64,000 bases of DNA from Pedobacter frigiditerrae (GCF_004331645.1 NZ_SJSK01000005.1:62001-126000); one strand, 5' to 3'. Counted from the first letter of the stretch, positions 18,092 to 26,179 are shown. Notes: generated from the letters alone by a model not told the origin. Translations and numbers: made by a program.

Positions 18092-18652
18092 TTATTCCCT
18101 ACCTAAATAAAGGCGCTTTGCAATGCCCATCACCGCCATTATGGTCGCTGCCTTGGCCGGCCCAATGCCATTGAATTTGCTGAGCGTGGAAATATCCTTT
18201 CCGATAAGGCCTGAAAATCCACCCAGCGACTTGAGCATCCTATTGGAAAGTGTCACCGCATCTTCACCCGGGGTTCCAGAACCGATGAGTACCGAAAGGA
18301 GTTCGCCATCTGTCAGCACATCCGTGCCATGTTCGAAAAGTCTCTCTCTAGGTTTTTTTGCTGGATCCCAGTTAGGAATACCCCTCCTTTCTTGGATTAT
18401 TACCTGTTCGTTATACAAGTCCTGAACGGTCTTCCCCTTCTCACCAAGATGGGCTGAATGATGGAACAGTGAAGACATCGCTGAAACCAGGAAATGAAAA
18501 TCCTGCTCAAAAACGATCACAAAACTCCTGGTATAGGAACCATCTGATTGCTGATCGCTACGGGAAATCTGAATGAATTTGCTATCCCTTGCAGTTTTCT
18601 TGAAATCCAGAAAATAGTGCCGCTTTTCGGAGGACGAAAAGCTTTCACTCAT
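18092..18652 (-). CDS. PUR-alpha-like (DUF3276) / RadC N-domain (UPF0758) fusion
   Basis: This is a two-domain protein of about 186 residues. Residues about 1-75 (from MSESFSSSEKRHYFLDFKKT) match the DUF3276/PUR-alpha nucleic-acid-binding fold, with an aromatic YFLDFK strand and FEQDFHFLVSAM helix. Residues about 95-186 match the N-terminal helix-hairpin-helix region of RadC (PRERLFEHGTDVLTDGELLSVLIGSGT, and FNGIGPAKAATIMA). The C-terminal JAB/MPN metalloprotease-like domain that normally follows in RadC is absent; the stop comes directly after the HhH region and no downstream remnant is seen. A start at 18670 is also possible. It is the upstream neighbour of ssb. A DNA-structure-binding role is inferred. 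Confidence 0.8.
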   Translation of the reverse strand: MSESFSSSEKRHYFLDFKKTARDSKFIQISRSDQQSDGSYTRSFVIVFEQDFHFLVSAMSSLFHHSAHLGEKGKTVQDLYNEQVIIQERRGIPNWDPAKKPRERLFEHGTDVLTDGELLSVLIGSGTPGEDAVTLSNRMLKSLGGFSGLIGKDISTLSKFNGIGPAKAATIMAVMGIAKRLYLGRE

Positions 18653-18786
18653 TAATACATTGCCTAACATAACAATATGGTTTTGGTACAGGGCAAAATT
18701 GGAAAGAAAAGAAGCCTTTAGTCGTATCGCAAACTATTTAAACGTTTTAAACGTTTTTAAAACGGATATAATGCTGACTTACAGCC

Positions 18787-19188
18787 ATGAATGGATTTAA
18801 CCCAAACTTCTCACCATTTGAATGCCTGACCTGCGGAAAGGAACTGCACGGCAGGCGGGACAAGAAATACTGCAACGATACCTGCAGGAATGCAGGCAAT
18901 AGAAAAAGAAAAGGCATTGACAGTTGGTACGAACCCTTGTTCATTGCCCAGATCAACGCCATTTTAAAAAGAAACTATAAGATCCTCAAGACCGAAGTGA
19001 CCAAACACAACGGACCAACATCGGTGGGCAGGTTCCACTTGGTGGACAAGGAGTTTAACTTCAAGTACTACACCAGCATCCTCACCAACCATGCCGGCAC
19101 CTATCATTTCATCTACGACCACGGCTGGCGTGAACTGGAAGATGGAAGGATCATGATCGTGATGAACCCAAAACAGGCCGAACTCTAG
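18787..19188 (+). CDS. Small zinc-finger protein, unknown function
   Basis: This is a 133-residue protein with an N-terminal C-x2-C...C-x3-C zinc knuckle (ECLTCGKELHGRRDKKYCNDTCRN, about residues 12-35) of the kind seen in many small Bacteroidota proteins, followed by a basic NRKRKG patch and a beta-rich domain (about 65-133, FHLVDKEFNFKYYTSILTN). It is probably a nucleic-acid-binding protein; the role is unknown. It is divergent from the PUR/RadC fusion gene with only about 130 bases between them and may share its regulatory region. Confidence 0.75.
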   Translation: MNGFNPNFSPFECLTCGKELHGRRDKKYCNDTCRNAGNRKRKGIDSWYEPLFIAQINAILKRNYKILKTEVTKHNGPTSVGRFHLVDKEFNFKYYTSILTNHAGTYHFIYDHGWRELEDGRIMIVMNPKQAEL

Positions 19189-19289
19189 TCCAAACGTCAG
19201 CGCAAGTTGTGTTCGGGCTGGAAACGCCATCCTCTTGCGAATGCAAAAGATATAGTATACAGCCAAACGCCCAGAAAAAGAAATAAAAA

Positions 19290-19385
19290 AAAGAAAGCGG
19301 GAAAAACCAAAGGTCCTTCCCGCTCATCTAAATTAACGCTCTCGAAATATAAACGCAAGAAAAAGCGAAATGTTTCAATCCATTT
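19290..19385 (-). repeat. Intergenic repeat with minus-strand hairpin, copy A
   Basis: This copy shares with 30650-30740 and 32785-32870 the plus-strand core tctaaattaacgctctcga (19327-19345). Next to it on the left lie hairpin arms that read on the minus strand as GCGGGAA...TTCCCGC followed by T-rich sequence, a credible Rho-independent terminator. It lies about 100 bases downstream of the dehydrogenase gene that ends at 19426, so it could terminate that transcript. The core upstream of the hairpin also contains TAATTTAG on the minus strand, similar to a Bacteroidota -7 box. Confidence 0.65.
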
Positions 19386-19425
19386 AAAAAAATAGGCCAG
19401 CACCTATATTCCCCATTCGGCAAGT

Positions 19426-20274
19426 TTAGCAATTATCCTTGGCAATCACGCTCCAATCATCCGACCCATGCCCCTTTGCTATCCAGGCATCCATTTCAGC
19501 AGCTACCGCGGGCAACACGGTAAGCTTAACACCCTTCGCACTTGCAGCACTCATCATCAAACCTGCATCCTTACGGGCCATGTCCAGTTCCCACGAAGGC
19601 TTACTGAAATCACCAGTCCTTAACTTATCCAACCGAGCAGGAGCTCCGGCACCCGGATTCCACGACGCAAACAACGAGGAGATATCAGCTGAATCAATAT
19701 CCAAAGCTTTTGCAAGTGCAAGTGCATCAGATAGGCCAGCGGTCATTGATATCAGAAACAGATTACCTATCAATTTAATGCCTGCAGCCTTCCCTTCTTC
19801 CTGCCCAAAGTTGATTAGCTTGCCGGTCATTTTGGAAAGTTCACCCTCCACCCGAGCAATCACTTCCTGGTCACCAGAGACCAACATATTTCCGCTGCCT
19901 TCCAGCGCATTGGGCGGACCCATGAACACCGGCGCATGCAGGTAGGTAAACCCCTTTGCCTTCCAAGCTGCAGTTCTTTCCACAGCCCCTTCTACCGAAG
20001 TCGTGGTATGATCAATAATAATAGCTCCAAACTCAAAACCTACGCTAGCAGCTTCCAACACCTCATTCACGGCTGCATCATCCTTCAAGGTAAGGTGAAT
20101 AACCGCTGCTCCCCTCACCGCCTCCGTCACTTCTTCAAAAGCAAGAGCCCCATCCGTTTCAAGCGCCTTAGCCTTTGATAAGGTCCTGTTCCAAACCTGT
20201 ACCTGATCTCCCCTTCGGAGCATCGCCTTCACAAAATTCGACCCCAAGAGGCCTGTTCCCAAAAATGCTTTCAT
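19426..20274 (-). CDS. NAD(P)-dependent beta-hydroxyacid dehydrogenase family protein
   Basis: This is a 3-hydroxyisobutyrate dehydrogenase/6-phosphogluconate dehydrogenase-like oxidoreductase. The Rossmann motif GTGLLG opens the protein (MKAFLGTGLLGSNFVKAML), which argues for the start at 20274 rather than the in-frame ATG at 20322. The catalytic lysine and asparagine are in AAGIKLIGNLFLI (about residue 165), and the C-terminal helical NAD-binding-11 domain follows. About 282 residues, normal length. The first motif is GTG rather than the usual GLG, which does not break the fold. It stands alone; substrate unknown. Confidence 0.88.
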   Translation of the reverse strand: MKAFLGTGLLGSNFVKAMLRRGDQVQVWNRTLSKAKALETDGALAFEEVTEAVRGAAVIHLTLKDDAAVNEVLEAASVGFEFGAIIIDHTTTSVEGAVERTAAWKAKGFTYLHAPVFMGPPNALEGSGNMLVSGDQEVIARVEGELSKMTGKLINFGQEEGKAAGIKLIGNLFLISMTAGLSDALALAKALDIDSADISSLFASWNPGAGAPARLDKLRTGDFSKPSWELDMARKDAGLMMSAASAKGVKLTVLPAVAAEMDAWIAKGHGSDDWSVIAKDNC

Positions 20275-20636
20275 AGAATATTTTATATAAGATAAAGTTA
20301 AATACTTAACTGATTGTTTCATCCCTAACTTAAGAATTTTTAAGTCCTAACCTAGTATCCTTCAGTCATGGCAAAAAAGCGATCCTAGTAACAGTGCTTA
20401 ATGATTTCAATGATATCTAACAATAATTAAAAAAATAAGTGTCTATAAAAACGATTTCTATGGCGCTGATGTTATTGATATTTCGGTGCTTGTTTTTTTA
20501 TTATCATTTACTTAATCAAGAACGCTCTATAAAAACTTCATTTTCTGGACAAAAAATTTTCCACATCACACTGTTGACAATTTAGCTAACAAAATCCTAA
20601 TTCCATTGTTAATTTAGCGACCCAAATAAAAACGCG
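20275..20636. promoter_or_regulatory. Intergenic region between divergent genes
   Basis: This A/T-rich, 360-base region between divergent genes must hold both promoters. Near the plus-strand gene, TTGTTAATTTAGCG (about 20607-20620) contains TAATTTAG, close to the Bacteroidota -7 consensus TAnnTTTG, about 20 bases before the start codon. No gene or repeat is seen in the rest. Confidence 0.35.
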
Positions 20637-20990
20637 ATGATAATTTTTAAGTGCCGCTATGTCTTAGAAAACATTTACGTGGATATCATTGAGGTAAAAA
20701 GGCCCAACCTCTCCGACGATGCACCCTTTTCCGAAAAATTCCTTTGGTTGAAAATAGAAAAAGAAGCGCTTACGGTCACTCCTCTTACCTTAAGGTCGGT
20801 AGATTCTTCGGGCGAGGTTGAAGAGCGCTATTTTGAAGAAGGTTTCCTCAAGTTTAATAATACCATCGGTACCTTCATCGAAAAATACAACTCGGCACAG
20901 CATCTCCTTCAATACAATGACTGCCTAGAGGTTTCAGAACAAACCAAAAATGCTATAATGGACTATTTTGCCCAACGAATTAACGCATAA
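20637..20990 (+). CDS. Small hypothetical protein
   Basis: Product unknown. This is a 117-residue acidic soluble protein (MIIFKCRYVLENIYVDIIEVK...), apparently a beta-strand N-terminal half and a helical C-terminal half (EQTKNAIMDYFAQRI). It is preceded by a plausible Bacteroidota -7 box and followed by an overlapping 76-codon frame. No homologous family is recognised. Confidence 0.6.
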   Translation: MIIFKCRYVLENIYVDIIEVKRPNLSDDAPFSEKFLWLKIEKEALTVTPLTLRSVDSSGEVEERYFEEGFLKFNNTIGTFIEKYNSAQHLLQYNDCLEVSEQTKNAIMDYFAQRINA

Positions 20991-21198
20991 TGACAGACTC
21001 AGTTTTATCTCACTACGAGAAAATCTTAATTGCGTAAAAACTGAACATGATGTCTCCGAGCGAATCGGCTTAGATTACAACCCATTCTCGAGTCATGATG
21101 CAGCACGCATTCACCTATTTAAGTCTTGCAGCTACCTTTTAGAGGCCAATATGCAAAACCTAACCTTCCAAAATATCAAGAACCATCTTCAGGAATAG
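20968..21198 (+). CDS. Small hypothetical protein, overlapping frame
   Basis: This is a 76-residue frame starting inside the end of the 20637 gene (23-base overlap). The product MPNELTHNDRLSFISLRENLN... has a mixed composition without a recognised domain. The overlap is typical of translational coupling, but the frame could equally be chance. It stops just short of the histidine-kinase remnant on the other strand. Confidence 0.35.
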   Translation: MPNELTHNDRLSFISLRENLNCVKTEHDVSERIGLDYNPFSSHDAARIHLFKSCSYLLEANMQNLTFQNIKNHLQE

Positions 21199-21388
21199 CT
21201 GCTTACTGGAATACTAAAATGAAAAGTGGAGCCCTCCCCATATTCGCTCTCTGCCCAAATCCCCCCCCATGGCGGCGGATGATCTCAGCAGATAGATAAA
21301 GTCCTATCCCAAACCCAGATATATCACTATTTTCCTGCACCCGGTAAAAGCGCTCGAATACCTTCTCCAAACCCCTCTTATGCAGCAA
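21189..21388 (-). pseudogene. Histidine-kinase C-terminal remnant, frameshifted
   Basis: Only the tail of a sensor histidine kinase remains: LEKVFERFYRVQE (F box) and GFGIGLYLSAEIIRRHGG (G2 box of the HATPase domain). After HGG the frame is broken at a run of eight G (plus-strand C8, 21261-21268). Adding one base restores GIWAESEYGEGSTFHFSIP, the normal kinase end, with a stop at 21189. The sensor, dimerisation and N-box regions are missing, and there is no start codon of the usual kind. This is clearly a decayed gene fragment and marks a rearrangement boundary near 21.4 kb. Confidence 0.85.
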
Positions 21389-21434
21389 TGCACTAGAGAA
21401 TGGACTTTAAATCCAGTGGGTCAAAAACTAAAAC

Positions 21435-21460
21435 GACTGCCCATCCAGGCAGTCATTTTT
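21435..21460. terminator. Bidirectional-looking hairpin terminator
   Basis: GACTGCC (21435-21441) pairs perfectly with GGCAGTC (21448-21454) over a six-base loop, followed by ATTTTT on the plus strand and preceded by A-rich sequence. It separates the kinase remnant from the ECF sigma gene. No plus-strand gene obviously needs it, so it may be left over from deleted DNA. Confidence 0.7.
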
Positions 21461-21607
21461 CCAAATATACCGCCCCTTGTATGAAAGCGGGTTTTTCTCA
21501 AGGCAAAACGAATCTTATAGGCAAAGAGCTAAAAACCTAAACCAGGACCCAACCATCGTTTACCATTATGCTGAACAAAAAGTACCATTACCCAGGCTCC
21601 TCTAAAT

Positions 21608-22174
21608 CTACGCGCAAATTAATGGCGTCAACACAGCCCTGATATGACAAAGTGCCCTTGACATATGCGTCTTGACAGTGAGTGGGGAAATCTTTAGCTG
21701 GTCAGCGATCTGCACGTATGTTAGGTGCTCTTTCCTAGCCAAGGTAAATACCTCCAACTGCTTTTGCGACAGGGTGTCAAGGGTGTTTTCGAGCATTGAC
21801 CCATAATCAGCGTATTGAAATTTTTCCTGCATGGAATCGTCTTCCAGATTTTGTGTTTTCTTTAGTTGCTCCATTGCTTTCCAGACATTAGCCTGTCGTT
21901 TTATCTTGTTCAGGATATTGTTTTTCCCAACTGTATATAACCAAGCCTCCAAAGGTTTGTCTCTATTGATGTCTTCACGGTGTATCCAAAGCTTCATGAA
22001 GACATCCTGAACAACTTCCTGTGCCTGTGCATCACATTTCAAATACCTCATGGCGAGCCTGTATATCCTATCCTTGTGTCGGTGGAACAGGGCCTTGAAT
22101 GCCATATTGCTTCCATTTGCCAGTTGTTCGATAATTAAGTGCTCATTTTGGTTAAGTAGTTCGTTTCCGTACAT
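21608..22174 (-). CDS. ECF RNA polymerase sigma factor
   Basis: This is a sigma-70 ECF factor of about 188 residues from the preferred start MYGNELLNQNEHLIIEQLANG. The in-frame ATG at 22294 adds 40 residues with no family match. Region 2 is seen in RLAMRYLKCDAQAQEVVQDVFMKLW and region 4 in LTYVQIADQLKISPLTVKTHMSRAL. Unlike the sigma gene at the left edge, no anti-sigma gene follows; its downstream side is a terminator and a pseudogene. It may have lost its partner or be regulated at expression level. Its target cannot be inferred. Confidence 0.9.
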   Translation of the reverse strand: MYGNELLNQNEHLIIEQLANGSNMAFKALFHRHKDRIYRLAMRYLKCDAQAQEVVQDVFMKLWIHREDINRDKPLEAWLYTVGKNNILNKIKRQANVWKAMEQLKKTQNLEDDSMQEKFQYADYGSMLENTLDTLSQKQLEVFTLARKEHLTYVQIADQLKISPLTVKTHMSRALCHIRAVLTPLICA

Positions 22175-22647
22175 AGCATTTTGATTTTCGGCCTGACTCT
22201 CCCTAAAAATATTTCCTGCGAAATCAGTAGGATGGTTGATGGGATTATCAAACCCGTTTACATTTGGTTTACTATACAAATCAAGGGATACCAAGGCAAT
22301 ATGATTTACTGTAACTCGTATTTATTTTACTCATTCCCGTATTTTTTATCTTCAAAAAAGCCGAAAAATGTCAAATTTAGCCTAGACTGGTGTAAGATTT
22401 AGCTTGTTCTTATTAATGTGCAAATAGAAAGATGATGGAAAAAGGATCTAAGAAAATCGAGGTAACTGTATCATATGGACACGATTGCTGAACTTTAGGA
22501 TTTTTTCAGATCACCTCCTCGGCCCCTGTTTGAATTTGATATCTAAATGACAACGATCTCATAACGGCCGGTCAAAAGTTGTTTGACCCATTGCCCTTTA
22601 AGGAGATTGACCTGGCATCAACCCAAAATTAAAGGAGCCGGAAATGA
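22175..22647. other. Intergenic region, nothing recognised
   Basis: This 470-base region lies upstream of the ECF sigma gene and downstream of the oxidoreductase operon. Its first 120 bases could encode the longer N-terminus of the sigma gene. I see no repeat, RNA gene or conserved frame in the rest; it should contain the sigma-gene promoter. Confidence 0.3.
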
Positions 22648-23214
22648 TCAACTCGTGGCCCAGGCTCTATCCCCTTTTACATAACTGATGCAACCCTTGA
22701 ATTGACCAGGCACGGCCTGGTAACGTCTTGCCTTTGTAGCCCCAATTTCCGAGGTAAAGTAACCATCGATGGTCATTTTCTTGAAAAGGTCAAAATAATG
22801 TAGCGAACCGGCCACTTTACCCTGATTCATCCCATATCTTGCTGCTTCGCCCTGAAGCCCTAAAAACAACTCCTTTTTCTCAGCCGAGTCTAGGTCCAGA
22901 AAATCAGTTTTGAATTTTTCCCTAGCGGCAGCTTCAAATTTGACCAAACCATCCAGAAAAACTTTTCTTTCCTGGGTCGAAAGGCATTCATCAAACATCA
23001 CCTTCATGTATAGACCGATCTTGGCGGCCCTTGCCCCTCCACAGTCACTCGTTTGTGGAATGATCGTCTCTCCTATCTCATCCAGCAGCAGCACATCCTC
23101 GTCCGAAATCCGATCCCTTGGACTTTTGCAACTTGACATCATACCGGTTGAAAGAAAAATAACTCCCCCGGTAAAAACCGTGATCTTCTTTATAGCGTCT
23201 CTTCTTTTCATCAT
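22648..23214 (-). CDS. Gluconate 2-dehydrogenase subunit 3 family lipoprotein
   Basis: This is a small partner subunit of membrane-bound GMC-type sugar dehydrogenases. The N-terminus (MMKRRDAIKKITVFTGGVIFLSTGMMSSC) combines a twin-arginine motif with a lipobox-like SSC, so it is probably exported folded and lipid-anchored. The rest (about 35-188) has the family helix pattern, with DEIGETIIPQTS and the C-terminal GYFTSEIGATKARRYQAVPGQFKGC. The gene is the last of a four-gene run and lies 66 bases after the GMC oxidoreductase that it most likely serves. Confidence 0.9.
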   Translation of the reverse strand: MMKRRDAIKKITVFTGGVIFLSTGMMSSCKSPRDRISDEDVLLLDEIGETIIPQTSDCGGARAAKIGLYMKVMFDECLSTQERKVFLDGLVKFEAAAREKFKTDFLDLDSAEKKELFLGLQGEAARYGMNQGKVAGSLHYFDLFKKMTIDGYFTSEIGATKARRYQAVPGQFKGCISYVKGDRAWATS

Positions 23215-23280
23215 TAAAACTATTTATTGATTGTACAATACCCAACTACAAAAGGGGCATCTTGGTAAATACATTGTTAG

Positions 23281-24978
23281 CTATAGGTTATTTTTTTTGA
23301 GTTCTTCGACCGCAAAATTCGCAGCCCTAGCTGTTAATGCCATATAGGTCAGGGAAGGGTTTTGGCAGGCTCCAGAAGTCATACAAGACCCATCTGTCAC
23401 GAATACGTTTTCAGCACCCCAAACCTGGTTATTGCCATTTAGAACTGATGTTTTGGATGAGCGCCCCATTCTAGCCGTTCCCATCTCATGAATTCCCAAG
23501 CCCATTGCATTGCCAGTATCATTGGTCTGTATGTTTACCAATCCCGCCTTTTCGAGCATTTCTGCCCCACTTTTAAGAATGTCCTTCATCATATTATGCT
23601 CATTTGCACCAAATGCAGCATCGATTTCAAGTAATGGCATCCCCCATTTATCAACTTTATCCTTGCTTAAACTAACTTTATTCTGGTGTAAGGGCAAACA
23701 TTCCCCCATACTCACCAAGCCTACCTTCCAAAGCCCTGGTTCACTCAGTGTTTGTTTCAATTCAGCACCAATTGCCACACCGTCATCACTCTTTATCACC
23801 CTAGATGCATTGCAAGCAAATGCATAACCCCGCAAAAAATCTTTTTGTTTATCATTTCCAAAGTTTCTAAATCTAGGCAGATAGGTTCCTGTAGGCCTTC
23901 TGCCTTCATAGTACTGATTTTCGTAGCCATGGAATTCTCCAGTTATTCTACCATTGTAATTGTGGTCCATTAAGTTGTGACCTAACTCACCACTATCATT
24001 GCCCATCCCATTTGGAAAGCGAGATGATTTTGAGTTCATCAGTATCAAGGTGGAGTTGAGCGTGCCCGCGTTCAGGAAAATAACCTTGGCAAAATATTCC
24101 CTGACCTCATTGGTCAGCGCATCGATTACCCTGACCCCCTTCGCTTTCTTCAGGTTCTGATCATAAATTATAGAGTGCACCACCGCATTGGTGACCAGGG
24201 TCAGGTTACCTGTTCGCTCAGCAGCGGGAAGGGTGGTTGAATTACTGCTAAAGTAACCACCGAAGGGGCATCCCCTGAAACAAAGGTTCCTGTACTGGCA
24301 TGGCCCCCTGCCCAAATGGGCCTGGGAAAGGTTTGCAGTCCTTGAAATGACCAGGTGCCTATCGGAAAAGTTGGCGGAAAGGCTTTTTTTCAAGTGGGTC
24401 TCCATGCAGTTCATCTCCATTGGTGGAAGATACTCACCATCCGGGATCTGGGGCAGGCCATCCCTATTGCCACTTATGCCCACGAAACGTTCGACATAAC
24501 TGTACCAGGGTGCCAGGTCTCCGTACCTGATCGGCCAATCTACTGCAATGCCTTCCTTGGCATTGGCCTCAAAGTCCAGGTCACTCCACCTTTGGGTCCA
24601 TCTTGCCCACATCAGTGACTTACCCCCAACCTGATATCCCTTTATCCAGTCAAATGGCCTGACCTGCACATAGGGATGATCGGCATCCTTTGCAAAAAAG
24701 TGAGCTGTGGATTCTTCATAGGCGTAACAACGGCTCAATATGGGGTTTTCTTCCCTGTCCTTTAATGGCAATATATTTCTGTGCTTGAATTCCCAGGGGC
24801 TCAAGTTTGCCGTGGGATAATCCTTAATATGCTCTACCATCCTGCCCCTTTCGATCACCAGGGTCTTCAGGCCCTTCTCACATAATTCCTTGGCAGCCCA
24901 GCCACCGGTAATTCCAGATCCAATCACTATTGCATCATAGGTGTGTTGGGCAACTGCCTTTGTGTTTACATTCATCAA
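23281..24978 (-). CDS. GMC family oxidoreductase (sugar/glycoside dehydrogenase type)
   Basis: This is an FAD-dependent glucose-methanol-choline family oxidoreductase of 565 residues. The FAD-binding motif GSGITGGWAAKELCEKGLKT is at residues about 19-38, and the C-terminal catalytic region contains GIHEMGTARMG and CQNPSLTYMALTARAANF, with His and Asn active-site positions. A Cys-rich insert (RGPCQYRNLCFRGCPFGGYFS) is also typical of this dehydrogenase subgroup. No signal peptide is visible; export together with the Tat-type subunit 3 protein is possible. Related enzyme pairs oxidise the C3 hydroxyl of sugars or glycosides. It is 7 bases downstream of the Gfo/Idh/MocA gene. Confidence 0.92.
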   Translation of the reverse strand: MMNVNTKAVAQHTYDAIVIGSGITGGWAAKELCEKGLKTLVIERGRMVEHIKDYPTANLSPWEFKHRNILPLKDREENPILSRCYAYEESTAHFFAKDADHPYVQVRPFDWIKGYQVGGKSLMWARWTQRWSDLDFEANAKEGIAVDWPIRYGDLAPWYSYVERFVGISGNRDGLPQIPDGEYLPPMEMNCMETHLKKSLSANFSDRHLVISRTANLSQAHLGRGPCQYRNLCFRGCPFGGYFSSNSTTLPAAERTGNLTLVTNAVVHSIIYDQNLKKAKGVRVIDALTNEVREYFAKVIFLNAGTLNSTLILMNSKSSRFPNGMGNDSGELGHNLMDHNYNGRITGEFHGYENQYYEGRRPTGTYLPRFRNFGNDKQKDFLRGYAFACNASRVIKSDDGVAIGAELKQTLSEPGLWKVGLVSMGECLPLHQNKVSLSKDKVDKWGMPLLEIDAAFGANEHNMMKDILKSGAEMLEKAGLVNIQTNDTGNAMGLGIHEMGTARMGRSSKTSVLNGNNQVWGAENVFVTDGSCMTSGACQNPSLTYMALTARAANFAVEELKKNNL

Positions 24979-24985
24979 CTTTAAT

Positions 24986-26179
24986 TTAGGCTTTAAGTAT
25001 TCTTTGGCTCACCATACCCGTTAATTTGTGCTTCAATATCGTTTTCAGGTCCTTGTTTGGCAAGACCTCTTCCTTGATCAGGAAATGCTCATCATCATAG
25101 GAAGTCAACGCTTCCCCTTGTCCGGCAAACTCCTCGCCCCTCCAATCCTCTATCAGGACAGGCTCCCATTTCTTGGTCCGGGCAGATTCATAGGCCGCAT
25201 CTAAAATGGCATTTACAATATATCCATCGTAGAAGGTCTCAAGTGGTTCCCTTTTTTGCTCGATGGCATCGAACATGTCGGTGAACATATGTGGATAGCC
25301 CAGCTCGTGGGCCTCATCCCCAACGGGAAACATCCAGCCATTGTTCACTTCAGCCTTTTCAGCCACATAGGTATCCTTTTGCTGCACACTGAAAATCTCA
25401 AACCCCGTCCTCAAGAAATTATTGAGCCAAATAGATCCCTCTGTGCCTATTACCTCATCCCTTAGATCCATTCCACCCCTGAATGTCCAGCTTACCTCAA
25501 ATTGACCGATGGCACCATTCGCATACCTAACCAGGCCAATAGCCTGGTCCTCGGCATCGATGGGATGGACCTGCGTCGCTGCCCAGCACATCACCTCGAC
25601 CGGCCTGACCTGCTTGCCGATAAAGTTCCTTCCGATCTCCACGCAGTGGCAGCCAAGGTCGATGATCGCCCCGCCACCGGATTTCCCCTTGTCCCAGAAC
25701 CAGTCGCTGTGCGGCCCGGAATGCGCCTCCCTGGATTTAGTCCAGAGCACCTTGCCGATACTGCCATTTTGAATGGCGTTCACCGACTTGAGGAACTTGG
25801 GCGTGTAGCACAGGTCCTCGAGGTAACCCGCAAATATGCCGGCACGTTCCACCATGTCCAGCATTCGCTTGGCCTCAGCGGCCGTGCGCCCCAGCGGCTT
25901 GGTGCAAAGTACATGCTTGCCTGCCCGGGCAGATTTTTCAACCGCCACCTCATGGAGGTCATTTGGCAGTGCGATCAGCACCACGTCCACATCTGGATGG
26001 TTGATAGCCGTATCCATGTCACTGGTATGATGTTCAAGTTGGTAATCCCCTGCAAAACGCTGGGCATTGGAAAGGTCCCTTGAATAGACCGTAAAGATTT
26101 TGTCCCTGCGCCTCTGGGCGTGCAGGGTAGTTGCATAGAACCTAGCTATGAAACCAGATCCCAGTATCGCTATTCGCAT
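24986..26179 (-). CDS. Gfo/Idh/MocA family oxidoreductase
   Basis: This is an NAD(P)-dependent sugar dehydrogenase-like enzyme of 397 residues. It has the Rossmann motif GSGFIARFYATTL at the N-terminus, the conserved CTKPLGRTAAEAKRML lysine-proline motif near residue 92, and the GGGAIIDLGCHCVEIGRNF segment (about 170) with the catalytic-site Asp/His. There is no signal peptide, so it is probably cytoplasmic. It lies between the TIM-barrel isomerase and the GMC enzyme in one operon, which suggests reduction or rearrangement of keto-sugar intermediates. Confidence 0.93.
   Translation of the reverse strand: MRIAILGSGFIARFYATTLHAQRRRDKIFTVYSRDLSNAQRFAGDYQLEHHTSDMDTAINHPDVDVVLIALPNDLHEVAVEKSARAGKHVLCTKPLGRTAAEAKRMLDMVERAGIFAGYLEDLCYTPKFLKSVNAIQNGSIGKVLWTKSREAHSGPHSDWFWDKGKSGGGAIIDLGCHCVEIGRNFIGKQVRPVEVMCWAATQVHPIDAEDQAIGLVRYANGAIGQFEVSWTFRGGMDLRDEVIGTEGSIWLNNFLRTGFEIFSVQQKDTYVAEKAEVNNGWMFPVGDEAHELGYPHMFTDMFDAIEQKREPLETFYDGYIVNAILDAAYESARTKKWEPVLIEDWRGEEFAGQGEALTSYDDEHFLIKEEVLPNKDLKTILKHKLTGMVSQRILKA

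Noticed and set aside
19207..19395. Plus-strand frame of 62 very basic residues (MCSGWKRHPLANAKD...).
   Set aside because: It runs through repeat copy A with its terminator-like hairpin; the Lys-richness comes from the A-rich arms. No ribosome site or family match.
21386..21416. A short run, gcactagagaatggactttaaatccagtgg split by me into gcactagagaat and ggactttaaatcc, looks like a tRNA-Leu anticodon arm.
   Set aside because: The remaining arms (acceptor stem, D- and T-loops with GGTTC-type sequence) are not found on either side, and the loop would give an odd anticodon. It might be an attachment-site remnant, but nothing here supports that.
25502..26083. A 193-codon plus-strand frame inside the Gfo/Idh/MocA gene.
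   Set aside because: It is antisense to the Rossmann domain and catalytic motifs of a clear enzyme gene.
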